This document shows positions 38,201 through 50,200 of a stretch of DNA of 64,000 nt, in pieces (position 1 is the first letter of the stretch; every line of letters begins with the position of its first letter). The DNA comes from Xanthostigma xanthostigma (lineage: Eukaryota; Arthropoda; Insecta; Raphidioptera; Raphidiidae). The position numbers and the translations under genes are program-made. The stretch is from the NCBI GenBank assembly GCA_963575645.1, contig OY754465.1:34359501-34423500 (forward strand), read 5' to 3'. The notes under the pieces were generated by a model. That model searched no databases, was not told the DNA's origin, and saw nothing but the letters and a program-made list of their open reading frames with translations.

Positions 38201-41200
38201 TAAATGTGTTCAGTAGTTTAATTTTTATAAACAGTTTTATTTTATTATTTTTGACAGCTAATAGTTAAAATAAAAAACCTTAAAAAAACGAAAAAATACC
38301 TATTACTGTTATTGTAATGTAGATTGTGGTGTATTACGTAGAATAACTGCTCCACTTCTATACCACAATAACAACGCAAGCTGGGATATCAGAATGGCCG
38401 AGTGGTTAAACGCGTAGTCCAGTAATAGCAAGGTGCCGAGTTCGATTCCCGCTGACACCAAGTAATATTTTTTTTTCTATTCCATTTTATTTTTATTTTT
38501 TTTTCTATTTTTTTAATTGTTTTTTTTTTTAATCTATTTTCTCAATTTTTTTTCATTATAATATGTACAGTGGAAAACTTGCGGGATGTGCACTTTTGGT
38601 TTTGCCAACTATTTTTGAGATATTGTAATTTTAATAAGAAATACGTGTTTTTTGAGTACAAATCTGGACACAGCGGCTAAAGCTCAGCTAGCAGAAGTGG
38701 GGAAACTTAGTATGTTCATTTCAGATCTAAACTAAAGACTTTTATACATTTTCCGGCTTTCCCCTATTTAATTCCGAATTAAAATCTGCTACTGGGCTAT
38801 AATGCGAGATCAGAAAGTAACACCGTATTTTGTTATTCATCATTTTGTACACGAAATAATGTATTCGAATGTGGGTGTAAGACAAGGCATCGGTAAGTTG
38901 CGACGATGATTTGAATGAGGCAAGCAAATGTCAATGTCAATCATCTTGCCAACTGTCCATTTGCCTTTCAACCAGAAAACTTCTTGCTTGTCTTGTAAAT
39001 ATGGTACTCCTGAAAGCATTTAATTCTATCAAGATCCGCTAAATGATCGCGAATTTTTAAAAGTCAACGCAAATACCCGAATTTACGATCGTTAATAAAT
39101 TGATAACGTTTTTCTCGAATATTTTATTACGCAACTTTTTGACAATTTTATATGAATGTAGGTGCCTATAGATAAAAAGATGGATATTTCGAAAATGTAA
39201 AAAAAATGTTGTCATTAGAAAAAGAATATATGTACCCTTCCGGTTGAGTGTGAATTGCGAAAAAATAGACCTCAGCAGTTTCCGATAGTAGTTGAACAAA
39301 AAATTCCAGCCAATTGGGTGACGGGACCATTCCAACTTCAAAAATGTTGACATTTGATTATAATTAAGAAAATAAAATTTCTGATATCGTGTGAGGTGAC
39401 GCGGGTAATAGGTAGTATTCAATATAATATTTGCTATTCGTTGCCATGGTTACCTACATAGTATGTTCCACGTCATTTAAACATTAATCAAAGCTTGCCT
39501 AACTAGTTTATTTCTGACAGATCCATAAAACAAAAGAGCAGATGATTTTTTTTTATTTTCAAAATATTTCCGAAACTATAAAGTTTAGAAAAAAATGTTT
39601 ATAACAAAACTTTCTTGAAAAAATAAATAGAATAATAAGCCGTTATGAAAAGTATACCATTATTATATAAAAAAAACACCGTTTTAGCATATATCTCTTC
39701 TGCGCATGCGCCGATTTTCCCCAAAAACAATAGGGCTCTTCATATTTGCATACCAAACATCCTCCCAAAATTTGGTTTCAATCCGTTCATCCTTTCGATC
39801 TGTATCGTGTTCACAGATTAACAGACGCACAGAGTTTTTCCAAAAATATGTTTTTTGGATTCGGGGACCTCAAAACGGAAAGATTGACGGAAAATTTTTG
39901 AAAAGTGATTTTTGACCGAAACTATTACCATTCCCCACTTGTGTGTTGGAATGGTAAAACTATTCAAACTTTTTTTGTATCATGTTGGATACACGAATTA
40001 TTCACTGTTACTACTATCGGTGAACACACTGTATATATAGATTTCTGGCAAAATTAAAGTGTATAAACATTATGTTTCAAATTGATACTGCAATGCGGTG
40101 TAGCTGAAAGCTCCATTGCTGTTGCCGCTGCCGAGTAGGGAGCAGTCCCGTGAGGTCAGATTACAATACGGTAGAGCCAAAGGCTCCACTACTGTCGTCG
40201 ATGTCAAGCGGAGCACAGCAGCCCCGCAAGGCAAGACTAATATTGTTGTCGTTGCCGTGTTTCATCTCAGTCACGTGAGGACCTACGAGCAGCGGCTAGT
40301 TTTCCATATGAAATCGTAGGTTATGTGCGTAAATGATTATTTTATGGCGCAGTATGACATAATGATGAAACGATAACCAGCGAGCTTTAACAGTCATTCA
40401 AGTTTAAAGCATAGATTGAAATGTGAAATTTAATTTTGTATCATGATCTAACAGGCTGAGTTCATACAAAGCACATCTTAATGTATATTTTACTGTGTTA
40501 TTAATAGAATAAAACGCACGTGGAAAATATTACATACACAAGAGAGGGGAAAATTGTATATTGTTGGAATTAGATTGCTTTCGGAAATATTAAATCACTG
40601 AAATAAACATTTTTTCAGCGTAATATAAAATGGACATTGTTAGGCTTTAGAATAACGCGACGGTTGAGTTACAATTTTCATTAACCGACTATAATCTATA
40701 CAAAACTTTTATTAGACAAATTCCGTCGCTTCATGGAGTACATCGTAACTTCGAATGTCCAAAATGCTTAAATAAGTCTTGTTTCTCCTGCTAAATGGGT
40801 TTTGAAAAATTTGTCGTAGAGTTCCGTTTTTTTTGTTTTCCAAATTTTCTTCTTCCAGGCATATTGCTTCATCTACATCACCACTAATCACGCTTGGAGC
40901 TTCCTGTCTTCTGTTTTTTTTATACGTTTAACCTACAGGGGGACAACCATCTTTGGATACATCGATAAGGAGGGCGGAATCATTCCACAGGATAATCTAG
41001 AGACCAATCTTCTGGAGCTCATAAGAAGATACAGGCTATTTTTGGTCCAATCTTTTAATTTCTTCCTTTTGCCTTTTGGTAAATATCTCTATAACTTTTT
41101 TGTCGTCTTTCCTCATCTATCAATACTAATAGATAAAATAGTAACAGGATGGTCACTTTCTGGAAAAGTCAGGGAAATTTCTGGGAATTTTGATGAAATT

Positions 41201-44200
41201 CAGGGCTTTTGTAAAGAATAATAAAAACTCGATCAAATGTCAGTCGAAGCCGCGCCTCGAGGATTCCATACCAAAATTGAAATATCGACCAACTTAACTT
41301 TGGTATCTGGCGTCATACAAAATCTTTGCACGTTGCTGCATAGAGTTGATGGAAAATTTCTCTGAAACTTAAACATAAATTGTTTATTTCTATATTTGTT
41401 TTTACATACCAATAACGTACCCACGTAAAGTCTAAAAGGGAAATTTAAAAAATCACGTGGAAAATTGAGAAAAATCAGAGAAATTGGTTCAGGAGAAAAA
41501 ATGACCATCATGTTGAGTACCTATTCTGTAAGATATCTAGACAGGAAAACAATTTTCTAGAACTCTCCTGTTTAGTACCACTTTAAATGTTTTGACCGAT
41601 TTTATGAAACTTGGTCCTCAAACATAATAAAACAGGTATAGGATGCCTCTTATTCGTCTATGATCGGGTTAAGATCAGATTTTTATGTTTGAAGATTGTT
41701 TTTTTTCTTAGGATATACCCACTTATAACCTCAATTGCCGAGTGTCTATATTTTACAATTTGTCTCTGTGCCTTACCTTGCCGCACTTTCTTTTCACCTT
41801 TTCTAAGATGATTTATTCTACACCCACATGATGACGTATTTGTTTGTCGGAGATCTGTTGGAGCTGAAACAGTCTATAGCTCTTTCTTAAGTAAGTATTT
41901 GTGGAAAAAAAGTACTATTCCTATTTTTAGAAAATGTAAAAATAGCCCCGAATTTGTTATCTGAATTCCATACGCCCATTCCTTGTCACTTCCAGACGTT
42001 ATCATCGTTGCATGACAGTGCATTTCTAATTTACTATCAATGACATACGTGACACATTTGGACCACAGCCAAAAAATTTAAGTACAATAGCTAAGTGATT
42101 AAAAAGAAGTTTGCTATTTGACTGATTTTTATTACTTTTGTGTAACTCGCTGTTAGTTTGATCAGAGGCCATTAAGAATAATAATAATATATTTTAACAG
42201 CACCGTAACTAGGGCCTGGCAATAGAGGCTCGCGCTAGGAGCGCAGAACCTGGAAGACGCAGTCAGCGTTACAGTTAATTAATCATAATATTTATAACTG
42301 AAAAAATAATAGGTACATCTAAAGGAGATTTCCTATATCAAGCAAGAATTTTTGAGAATACGAAAACAATCTTGGCCTTGTCGTCGATGACTCTAGATAT
42401 CACACTGGATTTTGGGACGGTTCGAAGTTATTACAGCGTATTTTGATAAATGGAATACGACGTCAATTATGATGAAGGAAAATGAAAGTCTAAGAAACTA
42501 AAATAACAAAATGTATAGGTGGAGTAGAACATAATATATATTAAAGAAAAAGGAAACCATACACTGGAAGTCACAAAAACAGAAGAAAATATCATGAAAA
42601 ACAGCTACCATCAAAGTGGGAGACAGTCAAATGACGGTAGCAAAGAGTAAAAATTACAAAGGCTTTTTGCCCCTGATGAAATTTAAAAGCCTTCATTATT
42701 ACTGCGTATTTAGATAGGCGTCAGCGTAAGTTCTCTACCCTCATAACAATAATTGATGTCTTTTTTTAAACAACTCATAAATGCTCGCGAAATATAGACT
42801 TAAATGTATGTGACAGGATGAGATTGTATATTCCAAACGTGCAAGTATATAGGGCCGTGGAAAGAAAATCACGCTCGGGAGGATTTTTTCAATCGATTTG
42901 TATTAACTTTGGCAAAACTACAAAAAGGAACTAAATTGTGAAAACAGAATGCCGTCAGAAAATCCGGGCCGTGGAAAAATCACGGAGCCCCTCCCCATCT
43001 GGTTGGAAATCAGATAATTCTTTCTGACATGTCACGAGTCAAGATAAATTCGTATTGCACATGAAAATCACTCATCTCGGATGGAGTAAAAATTCACTTT
43101 GATGCGTTTTTTGGAATTGAAAGAACCGTTGATTGACTCAACATTAGTCAATCAACGAAAGAACATTTGCGAGCGCGTATCTTAAGATCAGAGAAAATTC
43201 ATTGGTGTTCGAATACCTATTGATGACAGCGATGTGAGTGTCGTGAAAGAAAGACTCTTAAAAACGATGCTTACAACTTTTGGATTGATAATTTACTCAG
43301 TTCAAGGATATTTTTCTGTGATAGTAAATATTTATGTCAATATGTCGTCGACCCAATGAAATTCCGAAACATCTGGCCGATGTGACAACTGCAATAGCAA
43401 ATATCATTGGCCGAATTTATTTTTTACCGATCGTTTTTAAACGCGTGCTTCTCAAGTGCAATGTGTGAACATTAATACCGCGCTCTTAACATCTGCTTAA
43501 CGCTACAGGTAAATCAGGGATATTAATAGACGCGTTCCTGCGTAATAATTGAAGACGCGCGCGGATTATTTCCCTCCTTTTTCATTCTTCACGAGTGGGC
43601 GTACTGTTAACTTGATGGTATGTGCACTGTTTCTTCATTTTGACGGTTGTTATAGTTTTGAAAGATTTTATTTTTCAGTCAGTGTTGGTAGCGGAGAGTG
43701 CATCGTTGATTATGTTTTGTTTAGTCTGTGGCACTGTGTTTTGTTTTTAATAAATGTGATGAACAGAAACAAAAGCCAAGTTAACTAACAAAAACAAGTC
43801 TTGTTCGTTATTGTCATAACAATAGAACTTACGTTTCTTAAAGATAATTGTACATTTGATTTTTTTGTTTTTATTTTATTCCAACGATACGTTTAAAAAT
43901 CAACTGACAAAATATATTTGAAATCAAAAACTTATTTAAGTGTTCAATTTAAATCAAAACTTTTATTAATTCCATAAATCGTTAAAGTCAGTGGCGTTTT
44001 CATTTAACAGTTTTCTTGGTGTTCAATTTTTCTTTAAAGAAATGTGAAAAATTAACAATTAGATACATACCGATATTGTAAGCTTTTATATTCAAAATAA
44101 ATTAAAGAAAGAAAATTGACAATGTCTTCATATCGCAATAATCCAACGGTTGTACCGCGTCGATCTGGCCGTAAAAGTTCATCAAGCTATTTAACGGATC

Positions 44201-47200
44201 GACCTCGTAGTTTGAGTTTCTTCAATTCGAGTACTCCAACGATAACGGCAAGTTCATATATGCCAAACACATACTCTCCATACTATTCACCGTACATGCC
44301 GACAAACGGTGCGTATTCGGTATCCAACGGATATGGAAGCTACAATAATTACGGATCACCGTACAGCTCTTCAAGCATTTCACCATATAATTCACCGTAT
44401 AGCAATTTTTACAGTTCAAGTCCTTACAGCTACAGCAATAGTTTATCACTGTATAACAACAATTCTCCAAGCTACAATACTTCAAGTATATTGAATTCAC
44501 TTTCTAAACCAAATTATGGACTTTCGAATCCGAGTTATCGCCAGGCGACTAATGGTGCCAGAAGAACTGCGAGCGAACGGAAATCACGCCCTACAACAAG
44601 ACACGAGAGCTTTCAAGATAAAAAAGAACGAGATCGATCAATGTCTCGATCAAGACCTCAGTCGGCTCGATCATCAGGCCTTGGTCGAAGGTCCCTCAGC
44701 TTGACATCACTTAATTCGCTGAACTCTGAAGGATACATTGTAAGATTGAAGATTTATACCTATAATTTTATTTGAATTGAGAGGATAATACAGTAATACC
44801 TCAAAGATCGCGTAAAATCGAAATCGCTTGACTCGTAGTATAATTGAAATGCTGGCGAAGTGAGTGGCGAAGGGGAAGGGGAAAATAGCAACCGCTTAAC
44901 TCCGAGTACGCGTAAATCAAGGTAGCGTAAGTCGAGGTATTACTCTATAAGTATTGAAAATAAGTTTATATATTTTTTCTGTATTATTTAATTATTTGAA
45001 AAAATCAAAAATGTTCCGTCCTATTACATAAAGTTCTCTTTAGTGCCTATATGTTCGCGATTAACTTGAAAACCGTTGAAACAATTTCAGTTTTGTATTC
45101 AGGTTTGCATAAAACATTATCCTGAGAGTGTTTTGCGATACATATTGTATACATTATACACCAGGGAATACGATTATCATCGTGTTTCCAAGAAGAAACC
45201 AACATTAACGTGAGCAAAGCCGCGAGGAAAACCCATTTAACAAGAAATATTGTTGGTTTGGGAGCCCCATTTGGTAGCTAATTAATGCCAATTTCAAGTA
45301 TTATAAATTATGCTTTTAAGAACTCGAAAATAAAATGTTCAGTTGACAGTTAAAAATGTATTTTTGCATCAAAGGAACCTCTCAGAAAATACTAATAAAT
45401 AATTAATATCAACGACTCAATATTAATAATACGCTGTTGAACATGAAAACTAAATTGCCTGACCTATTTTAATCATCGTTTTTTATATATAAATAATATT
45501 AAAATTTGTGCCAATAAACTGAACTCTAATCTATTATAAATTATTACTCGTCTGAAAATGAAATTATGTCTTCGTATATTTTGTAATTACGTTTTTCTTG
45601 TGTGTATATAATTTGTTGTGCACTGGTTGATAAGCAGACTATACAAAATCAAGCACGCTTAACAATTTTTGTGAAAACAATCTCATGGCAAACCGTTTTT
45701 TTTTTAAGTAAAACTTCTTTACGCACGTTTGACTTGGGGACTAAGCTGGTGAATGCGTGACGAGAGCGTTACGAAAAAAGTGTAATCGGGCGTTACGCGA
45801 ACGGTGATTGACTTGGAATGGGTGACGAGAGCGTTACGAAAAGTGTGATTGAGCGAGGCGAACGCAAGTTGAGAGGGAGATATAAGTTAGTGAAGATAGA
45901 AAGAGGGAGAGTTACGTTTCATATATTACTGTAGGGGCAAGAGATTATCAGTACTGCGAAAATAACTATAACAGAAATCTCGTAAACTTAAATGTTATTA
46001 AACTTTTGAATATATTAATTTAATGGCGGTTCATGTAACGTGGAAAAGTCTATTTTTATTATTTATTTACCTTAAATTGTAGCATTCATTGAAGTGCGTT
46101 GTTTTAGGAATTTGTGATACAAACAGTTCCAGTTATTCGATATACACGCCCCCGCCAGGTACTCGGATTAACTATAAACAGTCACGTGATGTAAGAGAAA
46201 TTTGTCGTTAAACGAAAATCTTCCCGGGAAACTCGAAACGAAAAGCTAGTTAATAATACAATTAAAATTATTCTTTTCTTTTTGCAGAGTGGTTCAGAGT
46301 CAAATCGTTCGTCTCGATTAGGTTCATCAGGTGATATTGCACGCACCGAGAACGGTGAAATTAATTACAAAGAATTGTGGGAGCAGTCCCAAGCAGACAA
46401 TGAACGATTGCGAGTTAAACTTCGTCAAACCGATGAGGAATTACGAGACGCTAAACAAGCTTTGGAAAGGATAACATCAGCTGTAAGTGGGAACAATATT
46501 TATCTTTATTTTATTCATAACTGAATTATTTGTTCCTTATAATACATCAGATCAAAAAAAGCATCTAAGAGGGCAATGACATGGAGGTTTTCAGTGATTA
46601 GATAATAGTATTTTAAGCAGAACCTATTGAATGAGCACTCCGCCCGGCTATAAACCACAGATGACACTTTCCACTGATATTAATCAACATTAAATAGAAC
46701 TGGCCTAGCTGTTATCATTAAATCAACATAATATTATATTAAATTGCCCAGTTGACTTTTGCTATGAATCGATTAACTCACATTTATATACTTAACAAAA
46801 GATATTATAAAAACGGCAACTTCATATGCCACATGGGTGACATTTACAGGAAAAAATGGATACCATTAGTTGTTAAATAAATTGGTTAAAATTTTTGAAT
46901 AAAATTAACTAACAGAAAATTTCATGAATGATGTATTATAATAACGGTTGTTACGGAAATATCGCCAGTTTCAAATTTATATTTAAGGGAATCAATTTGG
47001 TCCTACGAAATCGTAGAATTTTTTTTTGGTGAAATATTTAAATTAATTATTGACCTAACCAAATGACTGATCCGTTAGAATAAGCACGTACAACGAACTA
47101 AAAAATTGACATGTATGTAACTACGGTATTTATAACTGAGATCGACGGACTAACGTTTTAAATAACCTGTAAAATTGTATTCTAGTTTTAATTAATAGTT

Positions 47201-50200
47201 AGTTATTAAAATTAAGACACCTTAACGACTGCTCAAATATAAAAGCGAGCTTCTGTGATAATGACTGGTCGAAATACAACGAATATGTGAAAAAAATCAT
47301 GCAATTTAAGCTCTTTTTACAACTCTGCGTATCGCCGGTTGTCCTTAACTCCTTGCTTTCACAGTTGCGCGTGTGTAGTCTAGGAGAATAAATCAAACGC
47401 TTAGTATCAATCGCCATGACAGTACCACTGCGCCTTACTCTAAACTCTGAATAAGCTATATTGGCCCGCGCGCTGACCGGTTAAGATTTCAACCGGTCAG
47501 ACGTATCTCGGCCGGTTCGTCAGCCATATTCGTCGCTGTAAAACTAGTTGCTTCATACGATACCATTAGAAATACACGCGGAACTGTGAAATGGCTTTTA
47601 CCTGTCCAGTAAATAACAAAACATAGTCTAAAAACAACAAAGGAGTTGTGAAAGGATATTTATGATGACTGTTTTGCAGACAACTAAAAATTCTTTATCG
47701 GAACTCGAGAAACGCGAGAAGAGAGCTATGGAGAGGAAACTCTCCGAAATGGAAGAAGAATTGAAGGTAAGTCGTTTATCCGTTCTGTCTCTCGACTGTT
47801 GAGATTGTGACATGGACTATGCGATTTTTAATAAAAAGCTTCCCATTGTATTTTTTTTTCTGTTTTCACTTTAAAGTTTAGTTGCAGTAAAACATGTTTT
47901 CGTTTTTTGCTTTTTGAACATAGAAAACACTTTTTCCAAATAATTGGTAAACTATTTTTTTTTTATATATTTTTTTCTTCTTCTTTTGCATCGACATTGG
48001 TAGTATTTTCGTATGTTTATTTGTGAATTGTTTAGAGTAGTGGCATTCTCTATTATAATTTTCAAAATCATTTTTTATCTAACCAACAAAACAACACTCC
48101 ATCAGTTTAACATTATTTCCGTAATCCCTAGTCTACATATAATCAAATCATAAGCCCACCATAGACGCTCGTCTTAAGACAAGTAAGTCATTCAAATGAA
48201 GCTATTCTTTAACGCTCGTTAATACACGAATATCGTCGTAGAAAAACGAATGAATTCATCCATGCACGCTAAGACAGATGGGCACATGAAATACATAATA
48301 CAGATGGCAGCAGGTATATAACTACCTAAGTTAGTATTATTTTTCGTGTAGAAAAGCGCGCGAGATTGTATTTTTCCCTTCCAATAACACGTAACCACTT
48401 CTTTTTCAGTTCGGGAAAATACAAAAAAACAATGATTTGAGCATTGGTAAACAGCAAATCGACATTGTCAATGATTTATTATCTTTTACATCTATGTATA
48501 CATATAACTAAAGTTAAAGGTCTATTTGTCTGTCTGTCTGTCCGGACCAATCTTCGAAATGGCTGGACCGATTGAGGTGGAACTTCAGAGACAGGTGAAG
48601 ACCTATGCCGGGAGTGATCTTGGATACATTTTATCCCAAAAATAACCCTTAATGGAATGGAAAGGGAGGTGGAAAGTTTCATAAAGGGAGACCTTCATAT
48701 AGGATACGCTGTATATCTCTAAAGCTGCTTAAGCTACAAACGTGAGACACGGGAAAAATACTCTTCTTTGAAAATAAAGAAATACATGTTGGTCGGTCTT
48801 TTTAACACACTGCCCGAACGGGTTATATAAAAGAATTTAACTACAAGACGCAGATGAAGTTATAATAATTAATAAAAGAAACAACGATTGGTCTCACTAT
48901 CTATTTATTTGTTTAAAATAAACAAACTTCACTTCACAACGTTTCGGCCATTTCGACTCAAGCCATGGCCCTCTTCACGTACAGTACTTAATAATTTCTA
49001 AAAATTAACAATAAAATCTATGTCATCTCGCATCCACTCAACAATTTTTGCTGACACACTTACACTAATTGTCAAAGAATATCTGTACACACTACTATGA
49101 ACAGCCCACAGACCGGAGATGGTTATATATTATCAAGTTTAGCAGTACCCATATCTAATTGGAAACTTCTCTCAAGTTTGTTTATCAGAGAACAGCCGGC
49201 GTGATTTTTACAACAGCCAAAAAAGAAAAACAAAACACGCAAGCTCAAAAACTTTCGTCGAGCACGATCACGTATAAAGTAATATGGCTTAGAAAAGATA
49301 GTAGCGCCATTTCTGCGTACAAACGAGTTTCAGTTTGGACGCGTCTATATTTTCTAAAAAGAGTTGGCCATTTAGCTGTTCGTCGTCTGTCAAGACGCAC
49401 CAATGACAATATATATACGCTTACGATTGCCCATGAAAAATACTAATCACGTCGCTACTGATCGCTTTTCCCACTCTTCTCTTTGCGCAGATTCGCCACC
49501 TTACTATGTCCACGTTTTGACACGATCGCACGAATTACCTGCAGATTCATCTGATTAAAAATTCGCGCACTATCTGCAAACTTTTCTGATTGTCACTTGT
49601 CAGCCAACAGTTTACCAATCTGCTGAAACAGAAATTTGTGCATTTGTTTCACCACATTCCTTTGAATTTCCACGGAGATGCTCAATGTTTATGAATGACC
49701 TTGTCTTAGGACATTTACGCGAATCCGTGGCGTGCCATAAAATGGGTGCTTTATTTTTTATTTATTTCTTATTTTTAAGTCGGTGTCACGTTTTTATATA
49801 CTAATTATTATTTTATCAGTAGTGAAAATTAATAACAAAAAAAATATATAAATTACTATAACCCAACACGTTGGCTATTTATATTATTATTATTATTTAT
49901 TTATTTTTTAAGAATGATTTAGCACTATAAAATTAGTAGATTTTTTATCAGAACGTTATATATAAAAATGTGTTGCAAATTCTTAAAAACAAAATCTACT
50001 ATATGTTTCTTACATCCCTTAAAAACAATTTTGAGTGACGAAACTTTTTCATTTATCACTAAACACTTTTAAAGTGCCCTATTTTTTAGATATAAAATTA
50101 TATATTTTACGAGTTTGTTTTAAAAGTCATGCAATAGATACCTACCTGGAAAAAATTAGGTTGCAATTTTCGTATTATCCACATAGGCAGTGCCGGATTT

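Larger units (their letters stand above)
22554..44121. other. Giant Mbs intron, repeat-rich, containing the internal promoter region
   Basis: This part of the intron holds no other Mbs-like coding exon that I can find. Recognised contents (palindrome, SINEs, LINE, tandem arrays, DNA transposons, Helitrons, tRNA-like sequences) are listed separately. Stretches where I recognise nothing are about 22600-23900, 27400-28150, 28400-28980, 32850-33960, 37640-38380, 38500-39480, 39970-41140 and 41520-43650. The block 40090-40320 has GTAGAGCCAAAGGCTCCACT-like words that recur weakly near 4565-4620. Confidence 0.6.

Noticed and set aside
38386-38461. A functional tRNA-Ser or tRNA-Leu
   Set aside because: The D arm is good, but the anticodon stem and variable arm do not fold; it is kept only as tRNA-like.
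39057-39422. 121-residue minus frame
   Set aside because: It is A+T-rich background with no motif and no conserved neighbours.
40840-41090. Possible coding fragment reading [16 protein letters not shown]
   Set aside because: It is short, without a splice context or known family; I could not support it as an exon or pseudogene.
44116-44121. TTG at 44116 as the start of the alternative exon
   Set aside because: An ATG follows two codons later at 44122; a TTG start is not credible in an animal nuclear gene.
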